A DNA stretch of 64,000 nt from Thermogemmatispora tikiterensis (GTDB taxonomy: Bacteria > Chloroflexota > Ktedonobacteria > Ktedonobacterales > Ktedonobacteraceae), in the NCBI RefSeq assembly GCF_003268475.1, contig NZ_MCIF01000002.1, positions 4,448,303 to 4,512,302 on the forward strand. The letters are read 5' to 3'. How positions within the stretch are numbered: position 1 is the stretch's first letter; every line of letters begins with the position of its first letter. The notes beneath the pieces were generated by a model. That model did not search any database and had not been told where the DNA came from. It worked only from the letters and a program-made list of their open reading frames with translations. Positions 27,937 to 37,166 of the stretch are shown here, piece after piece. Position numbers and translations under genes: made by a program.

Positions 27937-28431
27937 TCAGGCATTGCTCTCGCAGTGCTCCCCCTCGCCGCAGGCAGAGGTGGCCGCCGTCTCCGCCGCT
28001 GCAGGCGCAGGCGAAGATGGGGGACAGGGCAGCTCGATCCACTGCTCGGCCCAGGCATGGATGGCATCGATCACCGGCTGCAGCGCGCGGCCCTTCTCTG
28101 TCAGCTGGTATTCAACGCGCACCGGAATCTGCGGATAGACGACGCGCTCAACGAGGCCCTCCTGTTCCAGCTCGCGCAGGCGTTCGGAGAGCACGCGGTC
28201 CGAGAGGCCGCCGACAGTGGCGGTCAACTCGCAGAAGCGGCGCGGGCCGTCAAGCAACGAAGCGATCAGCAGGCCCGTCCAGCGCTTGCCGAGGATCTGC
28301 ATTGCATGCTCGTAGCGGGGGCAGAGCCGGCTACTCTGCTTCTGCTGCTGTTGCTGCTGTTGCTGCTGTTGGTGAGACCGTGAAGAAGTTGAGGACGACG
28401 CTGAGGGCGCCGACTCGTGTGGTTTGGCCAT
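27937..28431 (-). CDS. HxlR-family winged-helix transcriptional regulator with polyQ tract
   Basis: 164 residues from ATG 28431. The HxlR domain starts at LCPRYEHAMQILGKRWTGLLI (Cys-Pro at the N-terminal helix is typical and sometimes redox-sensing) and runs through GPRRFCELTATVGGLSDRVLSERLRELEQEGLVERVVY to ALQPVIDAIHAWAEQW. An N-terminal Ser-rich head holds a run of ten glutamines encoded by CTG/TTG-type triplets on the other strand. The promoter lies at 28553-28558, so longer starts are excluded. Family members control detoxification or stress genes; the target here is unknown. Confidence 0.9.
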   Translation of the reverse strand: MAKPHESAPSASSSTSSRSHQQQQQQQQQQKQSSRLCPRYEHAMQILGKRWTGLLIASLLDGPRRFCELTATVGGLSDRVLSERLRELEQEGLVERVVYPQIPVRVEYQLTEKGRALQPVIDAIHAWAEQWIELPCPPSSPAPAAAETAATSACGEGEHCESNA

Positions 28432-28755
28432 GCTTCTCGTATACGTTTTTACTCTTCTCGCCGGCCAGCTCGCAGTGGGCAGCCTCATCTTCTGGCTGTC
28501 GGCACTCTGGCGGCGATTCAGCGTCACAAAGGTCATACTCTCCGCATCTAACAGTATAACATTGTCTTCCTGCTGAGGCAAGGCCGGGCTGCCGTGCCTC
28601 TGGCGCTCTCCGGATTGGCGGAGTTGAGGCGGAGGACCGCTCCCAGGTCGGCGCCGGCTGCTTCCAGGAGAGGGCCGCGGAAGGGAGAGGAGGCGAAGAG
28701 AAAGTCTAGACCGGGCGGCTCTCGATCAGTCAAGAGAGTGAGCAGAGCAAGGAGC
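28432..28755. other. spacer upstream of the HxlR gene
   Basis: Holds the HxlR promoter read on the minus strand: TTGCCT (about 28576-28581), 17-bp spacer, TATACT (28553-28558) preceded by TGT. The rest is non-coding as far as I can see. Confidence 0.6.
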
Positions 28756-31014
28756 TTAGTCCCCATCGGCAGAGTGCAAGAGCTGGCGCACCCGCTGCAG
28801 GGCCTGCCAGATCTCCTCGTCCTCCGGCGCATAGCGTCGGGCGCGTTCCAGATCGGCCAGGGCGTACTGAGGTCTCCCCTGTAATTCGTAGAGGCGGGCC
28901 CGTTCTCGATAGAAGGCAGCATCATTGGGGCGGAGGCGAATGGCCTCGCTCAGGTCGGCGATGGCCGTCTGGAGCTGGCCCAGGTCGGCGTAGAGCAGGC
29001 CGCGATAATAGTGGGCCTCGGCTGTCTCGGGGGCCAGGCGGATGGCCTCGTCGAGATCGGCCAGCGCTGGCTCCAGCTCGCCCAGCTCTGCGTAGAGCAC
29101 GGCCCGATCGAGGTAGGCCACTACCAGCGCGGGATCGAGGCGCAGCGCTTGCTCGAAATCGGCCAGAGCCTCCTCAAACTCGCCCCGTTGCCGGCGCAGG
29201 TTCCCGCGATGGGCGTAGCTGAGCGCCTCGGTGGGGGCCAGGCGGATGGCCTCGTCGAGATCGGCCAGCGCCCGATCAAAGTCGCCCCGCTCCTCATACA
29301 GACTGGCGCGCTCGCGATAGGCCAGAGGATCGGTCGGCGCCAGACGAATGGCCTCGCTCAGATCGGCCAGGGCCTGCGCCTCCTCTCCCTGGCGCCGCAG
29401 CAGCAGAGCGCGCTGCAGATAAGCCTCAGCCTGCTGCGGATCAAGACGGATGGCCTGATCGAAATCGGCGCGCGCCTGAGCAGGCTGGCCCAGAGCCGCG
29501 TAGACTTCGCCGCGCACCAGAGCGGCGGCGGCATCGCTGGGGTCGAGGCGGATGGCCGCGTTCAGATCAGCCAGCGCCCGTTCAAGGTCACCCTGTTGTT
29601 GATAGAGCGCACCGCGATGGAACCAGGCCGGAGCATGCGAGGGATCGAGGCGCAACGCTTCCGTATAGTCGGCGATCGCTCGCTCTGGCTCTCCCAGCTC
29701 CTCGTAAGCGTTGCCGCGATTGAAGTAGGCTGGGGCATAGCTGGGATCGAGGCGAAGGGCCTCATTGAGATCGGCCAGGGCCTCTCTGGGGCGGCCAAGC
29801 TCCAGATAGATGCGCCCGCGATTGTTATAGCTCACCGCCCGTCCCGGCTCCAGGCGCAGCACCGTCGTATAGTCCTCCAGCGCCTGCTCCAGCCGGTCCT
29901 GTTGCAGCGCCAGGAAGCCGCGATGATGATAGGCCGTCGGATCGTCGGGCGCCAGACGGATAGCGGCATTGAAGTCGGCCAGGGCCTCCTCATAGCGCCC
30001 CAGTTCGGCGTAGACCTGGCCCCGCCGGTTATGGGCGTAGACATTGCGTGGATCGAGACGCAGGGCTTCGCTGAAGGCGGTCAGCGCCTCCTGCCATCTG
30101 CCGTAGCGCGCGTGCTCGTTGCCCTGCTCAACCCAGACCTGGACCAGCTCGCGCTCATTGGGCACGGCCACCTCCAGCACCGAGGCCGCCCGGCTGAGGG
30201 CCTCGGCAAAAGCCTGCACGGAAGGAAAGCGCTGAGCAGGATCAGCCTCCAGGGCCTGCATCAGCACCTGCTCAACCGCCGTACTCAACTCCGGCGCGCT
30301 CGCCCGCAGCGGCTGAAGCGCTCCGCTCTCCTCCGGGCGCCGCGGTGGAGCGCCCGTCAGCCACTCGTAGCCCAGAGCCGCCAGGGCATACTGATCGCTG
30401 GCCGCCACAGGCTGACCAGCCTGCTGCTCGGGAGCCTGATAGGGAGAGGCTGCCAGCCCAGCCGGGCCGTCCAGCCCATCGGACGACGATCCGGCTCCGC
30501 TCGTCAGGCGCTGCGCCAGCGACCAGAGGCCCACCTCGCTCAGCCAGAGCTGCTCGTTCTCTCCCAGCAACACGTTCTCCGGCTTCAGATTGGCATGCAG
30601 CCAGCCGGCCTCGTGGGCGGCCTGCAGCGCCGAGGCAAGCTGCGTCACATAGCGGACCACCATCACCAGGGGCAGGCGGGACCCGCGGGGATGGCGCGCG
30701 CGCAGCGAGCCGGCGGCGACGTAGGGCATGACCACAAAGGGCAGCCGCCGCGCGCGCTCGTAGCCATAGTCCAACAGCGGCAGTAGCTGCTCATGGTGCA
30801 GTTGGCGCAAAGCCCGCAGGGCGGCGAGCCAGGCCGGCAGCGCCGCCTCGCTGAGCGAGAGACTGTTGAGCGTCTTGAGGGCCAGCGGCGGCGAAGCTCT
30901 TCCCTCGGCCTCCTCACTCGTCCTGCGGGCCAGATAGACCTGGCCCAGGCTACCCCTACCGAGCAGGCCCACCAACCGATAGCCCTCAAACTCTGCTCCT
31001 GTCAGATCCTGCAT
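28756..31014 (-). CDS. predicted pseudokinase (Ser/Thr kinase fold) fused to 13 TPRs
   Basis: 752 residues from ATG 31014. Residues ~10-270 have the Hanks kinase fold: glycine loop LLGRGSLGQVYLARR, the ATP-anchoring Lys in LALKTLN, and APE-like YQAPEQQ. The catalytic loop, however, reads LHANLKPEN instead of HRDLKPEN, and the metal-binding DFG reads SEVG. Loss of both catalytic acids predicts no phosphotransfer. The rest is about thirteen 34-residue TPRs of the regular type (e.g. AYxxRGxxYxxLGxxxxALADLxEAIRLxP), a protein-interaction solenoid. It probably acts as a scaffold or an allosteric partner for the active kinases nearby. No TM segment. Confidence 0.88.
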   Translation of the reverse strand: MQDLTGAEFEGYRLVGLLGRGSLGQVYLARRTSEEAEGRASPPLALKTLNSLSLSEAALPAWLAALRALRQLHHEQLLPLLDYGYERARRLPFVVMPYVAAGSLRARHPRGSRLPLVMVVRYVTQLASALQAAHEAGWLHANLKPENVLLGENEQLWLSEVGLWSLAQRLTSGAGSSSDGLDGPAGLAASPYQAPEQQAGQPVAASDQYALAALGYEWLTGAPPRRPEESGALQPLRASAPELSTAVEQVLMQALEADPAQRFPSVQAFAEALSRAASVLEVAVPNERELVQVWVEQGNEHARYGRWQEALTAFSEALRLDPRNVYAHNRRGQVYAELGRYEEALADFNAAIRLAPDDPTAYHHRGFLALQQDRLEQALEDYTTVLRLEPGRAVSYNNRGRIYLELGRPREALADLNEALRLDPSYAPAYFNRGNAYEELGEPERAIADYTEALRLDPSHAPAWFHRGALYQQQGDLERALADLNAAIRLDPSDAAAALVRGEVYAALGQPAQARADFDQAIRLDPQQAEAYLQRALLLRRQGEEAQALADLSEAIRLAPTDPLAYRERASLYEERGDFDRALADLDEAIRLAPTEALSYAHRGNLRRQRGEFEEALADFEQALRLDPALVVAYLDRAVLYAELGELEPALADLDEAIRLAPETAEAHYYRGLLYADLGQLQTAIADLSEAIRLRPNDAAFYRERARLYELQGRPQYALADLERARRYAPEDEEIWQALQRVRQLLHSADGD

Positions 31015-31108
31015 CGTCTGACCTCTCCTTTCCTCTCTCCTGCGCTGATACGCTCGCTGGCGCTGCTGCCGACCGGGGGTCCTGGCCGGCCCTGGCGCAT
31101 TCCCCACC

Positions 31109-31134
31109 AGTATAGTAGTATAGCCGATAGTATA
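31109..31134 (-). promoter_or_regulatory. three overlapping TATACT elements upstream of the pseudokinase gene
   Basis: Minus-strand TATACT occurs at 31109-31114, 31117-31122 and 31129-31134. Three -10 candidates in 26 bp could give multiple start sites. Confidence 0.5.
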
Positions 31135-31185
31135 GAGAAAGCCGCTGGATTGAGGCAAGAAGAGCCGGAGCGCGAAGCCGCTGAC

Positions 31186-32094
31186 TCAGGGTTGCCGGCG
31201 GCGCATGGCCTCGCGCACCATCGCCAGTGCCCGCTTGATCTCAGGATCGTCGGGCCTGAGTCGATGGGCCTGCTCCACATCGGCCAGTGCGGCGCCCAGG
31301 TTGCCGAGCAGGCCCTGAACCATCCCGCGATGCACGTAAGCCGGCGCGTAATGGGGCCAGCAGCGAATCACCTCGTTGAAATCGGCCAGCGCCTGCTGAA
31401 AATCCTGCAACTCGCTGGCGAGCTGCCCGCGCAAGAAGAGCGCGCGCGCGTAGCCTGGACGCAAGCGGATCGCCTCAGTGAAGTCGCTCCACGCTCCCTG
31501 GCGATCGCCCAGGCGCAGCCGTGTCTCGCCCCGATTCGTATAAGCCGGGGCAAAGCCGGGATCGAGACGGATGGCCTCGCTGTAGTCGGCCAGCGCGCGC
31601 TGAAGGTCGCCCTGCTCAAAGTAGATATCGCCGCGATTCGTCAAGGTAACTGCACTGGCTGAATTGAGACGGAGGGCCACATTGAAATCGGCCAGAGCCC
31701 GGGCGAGAGCGCCCAAACGTTTGTAGATGTCTCCGCGGTTGCTGTAGGCCGAGGCCTCCGTTGGGTCGAGACGGATAGCCTCACTGTAGTCGGTCAGGGC
31801 CTGTGGCAGCTCGCCCCGATAGGCATAGACCAGGGCGCGAGCCCGATAAGAGCTGGCTTCGTTGGGATCGAGACGGATGGCCTCAGAGAAGTCAGCCAAA
31901 GCCTCTGGCAGAGCGCCCTGCTGCAGATAAAGGCTGCCGCGGCGTAGATAGCTCTCTCGATCCTGGGGATTGAGGCGAATGGCCTGGGTCAAAGCAGCGA
32001 TCTGCTCGTCCAGCGCTGAAGAAGAGTGCTGGTGCTGCTGGGGCTGCTCCTGTCCCTGATCCGAAGAACCCTTCTTAGAGAAAGGCAGTCTCAC
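31186..32094 (-). CDS. TPR-repeat protein
   Basis: 302 residues starting with GTG at 32094. This start is chosen because AGGAGG lies exactly 8 nt upstream, whereas the upstream ATG at 32136 has no room for a site. After a Gln/Ser-rich head there are seven full TPRs plus a partial one, closely similar to those of the two neighbouring kinase-TPR proteins (EALADFSEAIRLDPNEASSY type). No enzymatic domain. It lies between two kinase-TPR genes on the same strand, so it may be a docking partner in the same pathway. It could also have arisen from loss of a kinase domain. Confidence 0.88.
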   Translation of the reverse strand: MRLPFSKKGSSDQGQEQPQQHQHSSSALDEQIAALTQAIRLNPQDRESYLRRGSLYLQQGALPEALADFSEAIRLDPNEASSYRARALVYAYRGELPQALTDYSEAIRLDPTEASAYSNRGDIYKRLGALARALADFNVALRLNSASAVTLTNRGDIYFEQGDLQRALADYSEAIRLDPGFAPAYTNRGETRLRLGDRQGAWSDFTEAIRLRPGYARALFLRGQLASELQDFQQALADFNEVIRCWPHYAPAYVHRGMVQGLLGNLGAALADVEQAHRLRPDDPEIKRALAMVREAMRRRQP

Positions 32095-32929
32095 TGTGGC
32101 TTCCTCCTCTCTGTCGGATTGGCATGATGCCGGCATCCTTTCCTCGGCTATAGCCAGTACATCAGCACATCGCCACAGTAGAACAAGTTGAGCCGGGCAG
32201 GGCCTTCCCCGCTATGCCCAGCTCAAGAAAGCGCATACCAGGGCTGGAAAAGGCCGCGGCGTTGGGGAAGTTGAGCGCGGCCAGGTCCCCCAGCAGAGCG
32301 CTCTACTCGCAGGAGCGGAGGCCGTGCTGCAGACAGGCCGCGCCGACGCCGAACCCGCTGGCCCTGTGGCGACTGTACAGCCCGCGCAGCTCCTCGGGCA
32401 GCAGCTCTGACATATCTTCTCCTCATCATTGCTGAACCGCTGCCTGGACGCCTGTCAAAGCGACTCATCATCTACTCCCCCATTACCTTATACAAAACTG
32501 TACCGTCTTCGCCGTTCGCTGCTCACTGCATAGAAAGATAGCCGCTGCCCGCAGAACAACAAGCGTCTCAGCCGGAGATCACGACCAGCCAGCTCCGCCC
32601 TGCCTGCTCGGTCGGAGGACGCTGGCGCCGCCTAAGCTGCGCCGCGGAGCCATTGGCGCCGGCCCCCGTCGTAGCCCTGCACTCTCCCGGTTCGCCTGAA
32701 TATGAGACGTGTGAGACGCCTAAGAGCCACGACCGTCCCTGGAGGCCATCATCAGCGCGCAGCCAGGGTAGCTGGCTGGGGCGCGGGCCTGGTCTCCGGG
32801 CCAGAGAGGCGGGGGAGAAGGAAGCCAGGGGCCGACCGGATGACTGGGCGAGCGGGGCGCTCGGAAGCCGGTCGGCTGGACTATCTGGCCGGGGCCGGTC
32901 AGAGCGCGGGAGCACGAGCAAGAAGGGAT
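32095..32929. other. long spacer with possible decayed small gene
   Basis: Mostly non-coding. On the minus strand a good RBS (GAGGAGAAGAT) precedes an ATG at 32413 that opens a 36-codon frame (listed separately). Further downstream a short stretch of another frame reads plausibly (LNLFYCGDVLMYWL), suggesting a frameshifted relic. The 32568-32929 part is GC-rich with no convincing gene. Confidence 0.4.
32303..32413 (-). pseudogene. possible remnant of a small gene (36-codon frame plus frameshifted continuation)
   Basis: The 36-codon frame starts MSELLPEELRGLYSRHRASG behind a strong Shine-Dalgarno and stops at a TAG. Reading through the stop gives protein-like sequence (ALLGDLAALNFPNAAAF). A different frame gives a hydrophobic aromatic end (LNLFYCGDVLMYWL) shortly before the TPR gene. 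Together they resemble one small gene broken by a stop and a frameshift. Without homologues this is weak. Confidence 0.25.
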
Positions 32930-34993
32930 TCAGCGAGCCTCGCGCCGCCGCTCCTGGCGCAGCCGATAGAGGGCCTCCTCGCGGCTGGCGCGCACCAGCC
33001 GATTGCTCGGATCCAATTGCAGCGCGCGATCGTAGTCCAGAATCGCCCGCTGGTAGTCTCCCAGGCGGAAGTAGGCCACACCCCGGTGGCGATAGCTCTC
33101 GGGATCGTCGGGGCGCAGCTCCAGAGCGCGATCGTAGTCCAAAATCGCGCGGCGGTAGTTGCCCAGGCCGGCGTAAGCCAGACCGCGGTAAACGTAAGTG
33201 CGTGCCAGGCACGGAGCCAGCTCCACCGCCCGATTGAAATCCGCAATGGCCTGCTCGTACTCCTGCAAGGCATCGTAGGCCATGCCGCGCCTGATATAGG
33301 CCTCCACATAGCCCGGATCAAGCTCCAGAGCGCGCTCGAAATCCTGGATGGCCTGCTCGTACTCCTGCAGCTCATAGCACGTCAGGCCGCGATTGTAGTA
33401 AACCAGCGCATAATCGGGTTGAAGCTCGAGCGCGTGCTGATAATCCTCCAGGGCCTGCTCATACTCTTGCATATTGCGATATACTGTTCCGCGGTTATTA
33501 TAGGCGTTGGCATAGAAAGCATCCAGCTCAATAGCGCGCGTCAGATCGGCGAGGGCCATCTCGTGCTTGCCCAGCGCGTCGTAGGCATTGCCGCGGTTAT
33601 TATAGGCCAGCGTATACTCGGGATTGAGGCGGATGGCCTGACTGAAATCGGCGATAGCCTGCTCGAAATTGCCCAGGCAGCAGTAGGCATTGCCGCGATT
33701 ATTATAGGCATCGACATGGGAAGGGTCGAGCTGCAGCACGCGGCTATAGTCAGCGATGGCCTTCTCATACTCCTGGAGGCGGCGGTAAGCGCGGCCCCGG
33801 TTAAAATAGGCTTCCAGATAAGTCGGGTCCAGCTCCAGAGCGCGATCGAAATCGGCGATGGCCCGGCGATCATCGCCCAGAGCGCAGCGGGCGTAACCGC
33901 GTCCGTTATAGGCGATAGCCTGCTGCGGATTCAGCTCCAGGGCGCGATCGAAATCGGTGATAGCCTTCTCAGGCTCCTGGAGCTGCAAATAGCAGCTACC
34001 GCGGTTCACATAGGCATCGGCGTAGGAGGGGTCCAGGGCGATAGCCTCAGAGAAAGCCTCAGCCGCCTCCCGATAGCGGCCCTGAAAATAAAAAGCCACC
34101 CCATCGTCAAAGCACTCCTGGCGGCTGCGCGGCTGGATGCGCGGCACATAATTGAGCACCAGCAGGGAGCGGGCGGCGCGTTCCAGCTCATGAGCGAACT
34201 CGCTCACACTGGCGAAGCGGCCCTTGGGGTCCTTCGCAAGCGCGCGCATAATGACATACTCGATCTCGGGCGAGAGGTCTGGCACGCGCTCCAACAGAGA
34301 GGGAGGAGAAGCTTGAGAATGCTGGGCATACAGCTCATAGAAGGTTCCATCAAAAGGAGGATCGCCGCAGAGCCATTCATAGACGATCACCGCCAGCGCA
34401 TACTGATCGCTGGCGCGGCTGGTGCGTCCCATAAACTGCTCCGGGGCCATATAATGGGGCGTCCCGGCGATGCCGGCGTTCTGCTGCTCCAGAGGGGTCT
34501 GGCCCGGAGGCGTCTGCACGATCACCGAGATCCCGAAGTCGGTCAGCAGGAGGCGGTCCTCCTGGTCCAGCAGCATATTTTCCGGCTTCAGGTCGCGGTG
34601 AATCACATTTTCATCGTGGGCATACTGCAGAGCATCGGCGAGCTGATGCACATAGTGCAGCACCAGCTCCAGCGGCACACGCGTTCCCTGGGGATGGCGC
34701 TGGCGCAGGGTACCGTTGGGAGCGTAGTCCATCACAATGAAAGGCACCCCGAGCGCCTGCTCGACACCGAAATCCTGGACCGCCACAATATGCGGATGCC
34801 GCAGGCGGAAGAGGCGGGCCTCATTGACCAGGTGGCGCAGCGCCTCATAGTTTAGACCGGTGTGTAGTACCTTCACCGCCACCAGATGCTTGCGCTGAGT
34901 ATGCTCGCCCAGGTAGACCTGGCCATAGTTCCCTTGCCCAAGCAAGCGGAGGAGGAAATAATTATCGAGCTGTCTCCCCGAATGATCAACCAT
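32930..34993 (-). CDS. Ser/Thr protein kinase (PknB type) fused to 12 TPRs
   Basis: 687 residues. The kinase domain occupies residues ~10-275 with an intact active site: glycine loop LLGQGNYGQVYLGEH, Lys in VAVKVLH, HRDLKPENMLL, DFGISV and GTPHYMAPEQF. The C-terminal ~390 residues are about twelve regular TPRs of 34 residues. There is no TM segment, so it is cytosolic, unlike PknB with PASTA domains. TPRs probably recruit substrates or the neighbouring TPR proteins. It has its own near-consensus promoter. Confidence 0.95.
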   Translation of the reverse strand: MVDHSGRQLDNYFLLRLLGQGNYGQVYLGEHTQRKHLVAVKVLHTGLNYEALRHLVNEARLFRLRHPHIVAVQDFGVEQALGVPFIVMDYAPNGTLRQRHPQGTRVPLELVLHYVHQLADALQYAHDENVIHRDLKPENMLLDQEDRLLLTDFGISVIVQTPPGQTPLEQQNAGIAGTPHYMAPEQFMGRTSRASDQYALAVIVYEWLCGDPPFDGTFYELYAQHSQASPPSLLERVPDLSPEIEYVIMRALAKDPKGRFASVSEFAHELERAARSLLVLNYVPRIQPRSRQECFDDGVAFYFQGRYREAAEAFSEAIALDPSYADAYVNRGSCYLQLQEPEKAITDFDRALELNPQQAIAYNGRGYARCALGDDRRAIADFDRALELDPTYLEAYFNRGRAYRRLQEYEKAIADYSRVLQLDPSHVDAYNNRGNAYCCLGNFEQAIADFSQAIRLNPEYTLAYNNRGNAYDALGKHEMALADLTRAIELDAFYANAYNNRGTVYRNMQEYEQALEDYQHALELQPDYALVYYNRGLTCYELQEYEQAIQDFERALELDPGYVEAYIRRGMAYDALQEYEQAIADFNRAVELAPCLARTYVYRGLAYAGLGNYRRAILDYDRALELRPDDPESYRHRGVAYFRLGDYQRAILDYDRALQLDPSNRLVRASREEALYRLRQERRREAR

Positions 34994-35115
34994 CGTGCCT
35001 GTTCTCTTGCCTGTGCTTGCAAGCCCTGTGTTGGGCGGACGTCCCCATCTTACGCGGCCTGTCTGGCAAATGCTGGCCCTGGTTGGCTGCTGGCTACCAA
35101 TCTACCAGCATACTT

Positions 35116-35144
35116 ATTGTAGGAGAGAGGAGAAAGCTCGTCAA
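35116..35144 (-). promoter_or_regulatory. near-consensus promoter of the kinase-TPR gene
   Basis: Read on the minus strand: TTGACG (35139-35144), 17-bp spacer, TACAAT (35116-35121). The leader is about 115 nt. The remainder of the 34994-35357 spacer shows no gene. Confidence 0.75.
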
Positions 35145-35357
35145 GTACTCGTAAGACTCTGAAAGTGCCTGCTGCTCAGTTCTAGCGCGGCCACGTGTCG
35201 GTAACCTCATGTCGTACAAGATAGCTGCTGACGACTAGCTAAAAATTTGTGAGTTGTGCATAAAAAAATGGCAGGCCAGGGCCGCCCGGCGCCCCCGTAG
35301 CTGGACCAGAGCGGCGCGCGGGCTGTGCACTGGCTGCCTCACCCCGTGCTCCTCGCC

Positions 35358-36605
35358 CTAGCGCTGGCTCCCTCGCCAGCGGCTCCAGAGGAAGCGCAGG
35401 CTGGCCATCAACAAGCCGCAGCCCGCCAGAAGCGCGAGCGCGCGATAGAGCGAGCGATAGCTCATTTCTCCCAGACCCAGCCCGAAGAGCGGAAAGAGCG
35501 TCACCATCGCCGCACTAAAGAGGCCCGTCTGCAGAGAGAGCACCGTGGCCCGCTGGGCCTCGGGACTGCGCTCATTGAGCCAGGTACTTGCCACTGGCTG
35601 CCAGAGGGCATAGGCCCCCTGGAAGAGCATCAAGAAGCCGACCAGGCTGAGTGGCACCAGCGGCAGACTCATCAGCAGCAGCCCGCCGGCCAGCGCCAGC
35701 AGCAGCCCGGCCAGCAGATAGCTGCGTCTCAGATGGGCCAACAGCGCGGGTGCCAGGGCCGTACAGCCGAAGCTGATCACCTGGCTGGCGGCGATCACCA
35801 GGCCCACCTGTGCCAGCGTCAGCCCCAGGCTGCTCAGATAGAGCTGATGATAGTAATAAATGGTCAGCCCGCAGCCCTCGACCAGGCCCGCCAGCAAAAG
35901 CAGACCGATCAGCACTCTGTCGCCTCGCACCGCGCGCAATCCCTGCAGCAGATGCCGTAGCGGCTGTCGCTCGCTGGTTCCGCGCTCCTCGGGCAGCGCC
36001 AGCAGGGGCAGCATCGCGAGCACTGCCAGGGCGGCTTGAACCAGGAACGGCAGTGCCTCCTGTATCTGGCCGAGCAGCCCGCCGACGCTCGTGCTGGCTG
36101 CCTCCGCCACCAGGGCCAGCAAATACATGCGGCTGATCAGGCGGCTATAGTAGCCCTGGTGCTGCCCCTCGTGAGCGACCAGGCGCCGCGCCAGACCCCA
36201 GAGCAGCGCCTCCTCGGCGCCGCCGCGGAAAGCAAAGGCCAGGCCCCAGAGCACAAAACTCAAGACGATCGATGGCCAGATCGGAAGCGATAAAAAGAGC
36301 ATTGCCGCAGCTGACAGGCTACAGTATACAAAAAGGCTGCGACGTCGTCCCAGCAAATCCGCGTAGATCCCCGTTGGAATCTCTGCGCACAGCTTCGTCA
36401 CATGCAGGGTCATCTCCAGCAAGCCGATGACCAGCGGGCTATAGCCGTGGCGTGCCAGATAGATCATCCAGACCGCGCTACTCAAAGACGCATTCGTGGC
36501 CAGATTATAGCCATCATAGGCCAATAAGAGCCGCAGGCGGGCGCCGCGTGCCAGAGGTTTTGCGGGCAGTGCTTCCTGGCCCTGGCACTCAATCCGCTTC
36601 TCCAT
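35358..36605 (-). CDS. MFS transporter
   Basis: 415 residues with about twelve hydrophobic segments. Cytoplasmic loop 2-3 carries the MFS motif A region (GIYADLLGRRRSLF). The N-terminal ~25 residues are cytoplasmic and basic. Substrate cannot be told; the family includes drug and metabolite exporters. It is embedded between kinase genes on the same strand, but its spacers of about 360 and 560 bp suggest independent transcription. Confidence 0.88.
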   Translation of the reverse strand: MEKRIECQGQEALPAKPLARGARLRLLLAYDGYNLATNASLSSAVWMIYLARHGYSPLVIGLLEMTLHVTKLCAEIPTGIYADLLGRRRSLFVYCSLSAAAMLFLSLPIWPSIVLSFVLWGLAFAFRGGAEEALLWGLARRLVAHEGQHQGYYSRLISRMYLLALVAEAASTSVGGLLGQIQEALPFLVQAALAVLAMLPLLALPEERGTSERQPLRHLLQGLRAVRGDRVLIGLLLLAGLVEGCGLTIYYYHQLYLSSLGLTLAQVGLVIAASQVISFGCTALAPALLAHLRRSYLLAGLLLALAGGLLLMSLPLVPLSLVGFLMLFQGAYALWQPVASTWLNERSPEAQRATVLSLQTGLFSAAMVTLFPLFGLGLGEMSYRSLYRALALLAGCGLLMASLRFLWSRWRGSQR

Positions 36606-37166
36606 GATTCAGAGCGTTCCTTTCGTTCTACAACATCACCTACTCTTACAAGCCATTGCGTCCGTAGTGGACGCTCACCTGAAAGGAAGCGGCCTGGCGC
36701 GGCAGCCCGCAGGAGAAGGTCCTCGCCGGTCCTGAGCTGGAATGAAAACCCGGGCAAGGTAGAGAGGCTTCTGGGAGTGTGGGAGAGCAGTCGGAGGAGA
36801 GAGAAGGACGGAAGAGGAGAGCTGTGCTCTACAGCACCGATCGTAGCAACTGGCTTCCTCAGCCGCGCGCCAGCAAGTGCAGACGACGCGCTGTGCAAAA
36901 AGCACCCGTCAGCAGAACGCTGTCCTGCTTACTTGCTTACCCTGGTGGCGCTGCTCCTCTCTTCTGCCGCATAAGCTGCGCCAGGCCTATGCGGCTGAAG
37001 CATGCGCGATATAGGTCGGGCGAATAGCCTCGCTGCGCAGCGAAGCCGTGCGCCGTTCAACGCTGGCAGCAGAGCACAGAAGTGTAGCCATCACGGTCGT
37101 GAATAGTAACACAGGCGCAGGCGGCCTGTCAAGGCGGCAGGCGGCCTGTCAAGGCGCGCGGAGCCT
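36606..37166. other. gene-free spacer with a 20-bp-period direct repeat
   Basis: No gene recognised. It contains two direct copies of CAGGCGGCCTGTCAAGGCG at 37118-37136 and 37138-37156, just downstream of the kinase gene that ends at 37167. Confidence 0.5.
37118..37156. repeat. 19-bp direct repeat, period 20
   Basis: Two perfect copies of CAGGCGGCCTGTCAAGGCG separated by one base, in the 3' flank of the membrane-linked kinase gene. Confidence 0.75.

Noticed and set aside
28340..28375. CTG/TTG trinucleotide run as a non-coding repeat or CRISPR-like array
   Set aside because: It is the in-frame glutamine tract of the HxlR regulator.
29011..30786. 591-codon open frame opposite the pseudokinase-TPR gene
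   Set aside because: It mirrors the TPR repeats with a 34-residue period, which is the signature of an antisense shadow.
29000..34100. regular ~102-bp periodicity resembling a direct-repeat array
   Set aside because: 102 bp equals 34 codons: these are TPR units inside proteins, not intergenic repeats.
32702..34855. 717-codon open frame opposite the kinase-TPR gene
   Set aside because: Also periodic every 34 residues because of the TPRs on the true strand; no independent features.
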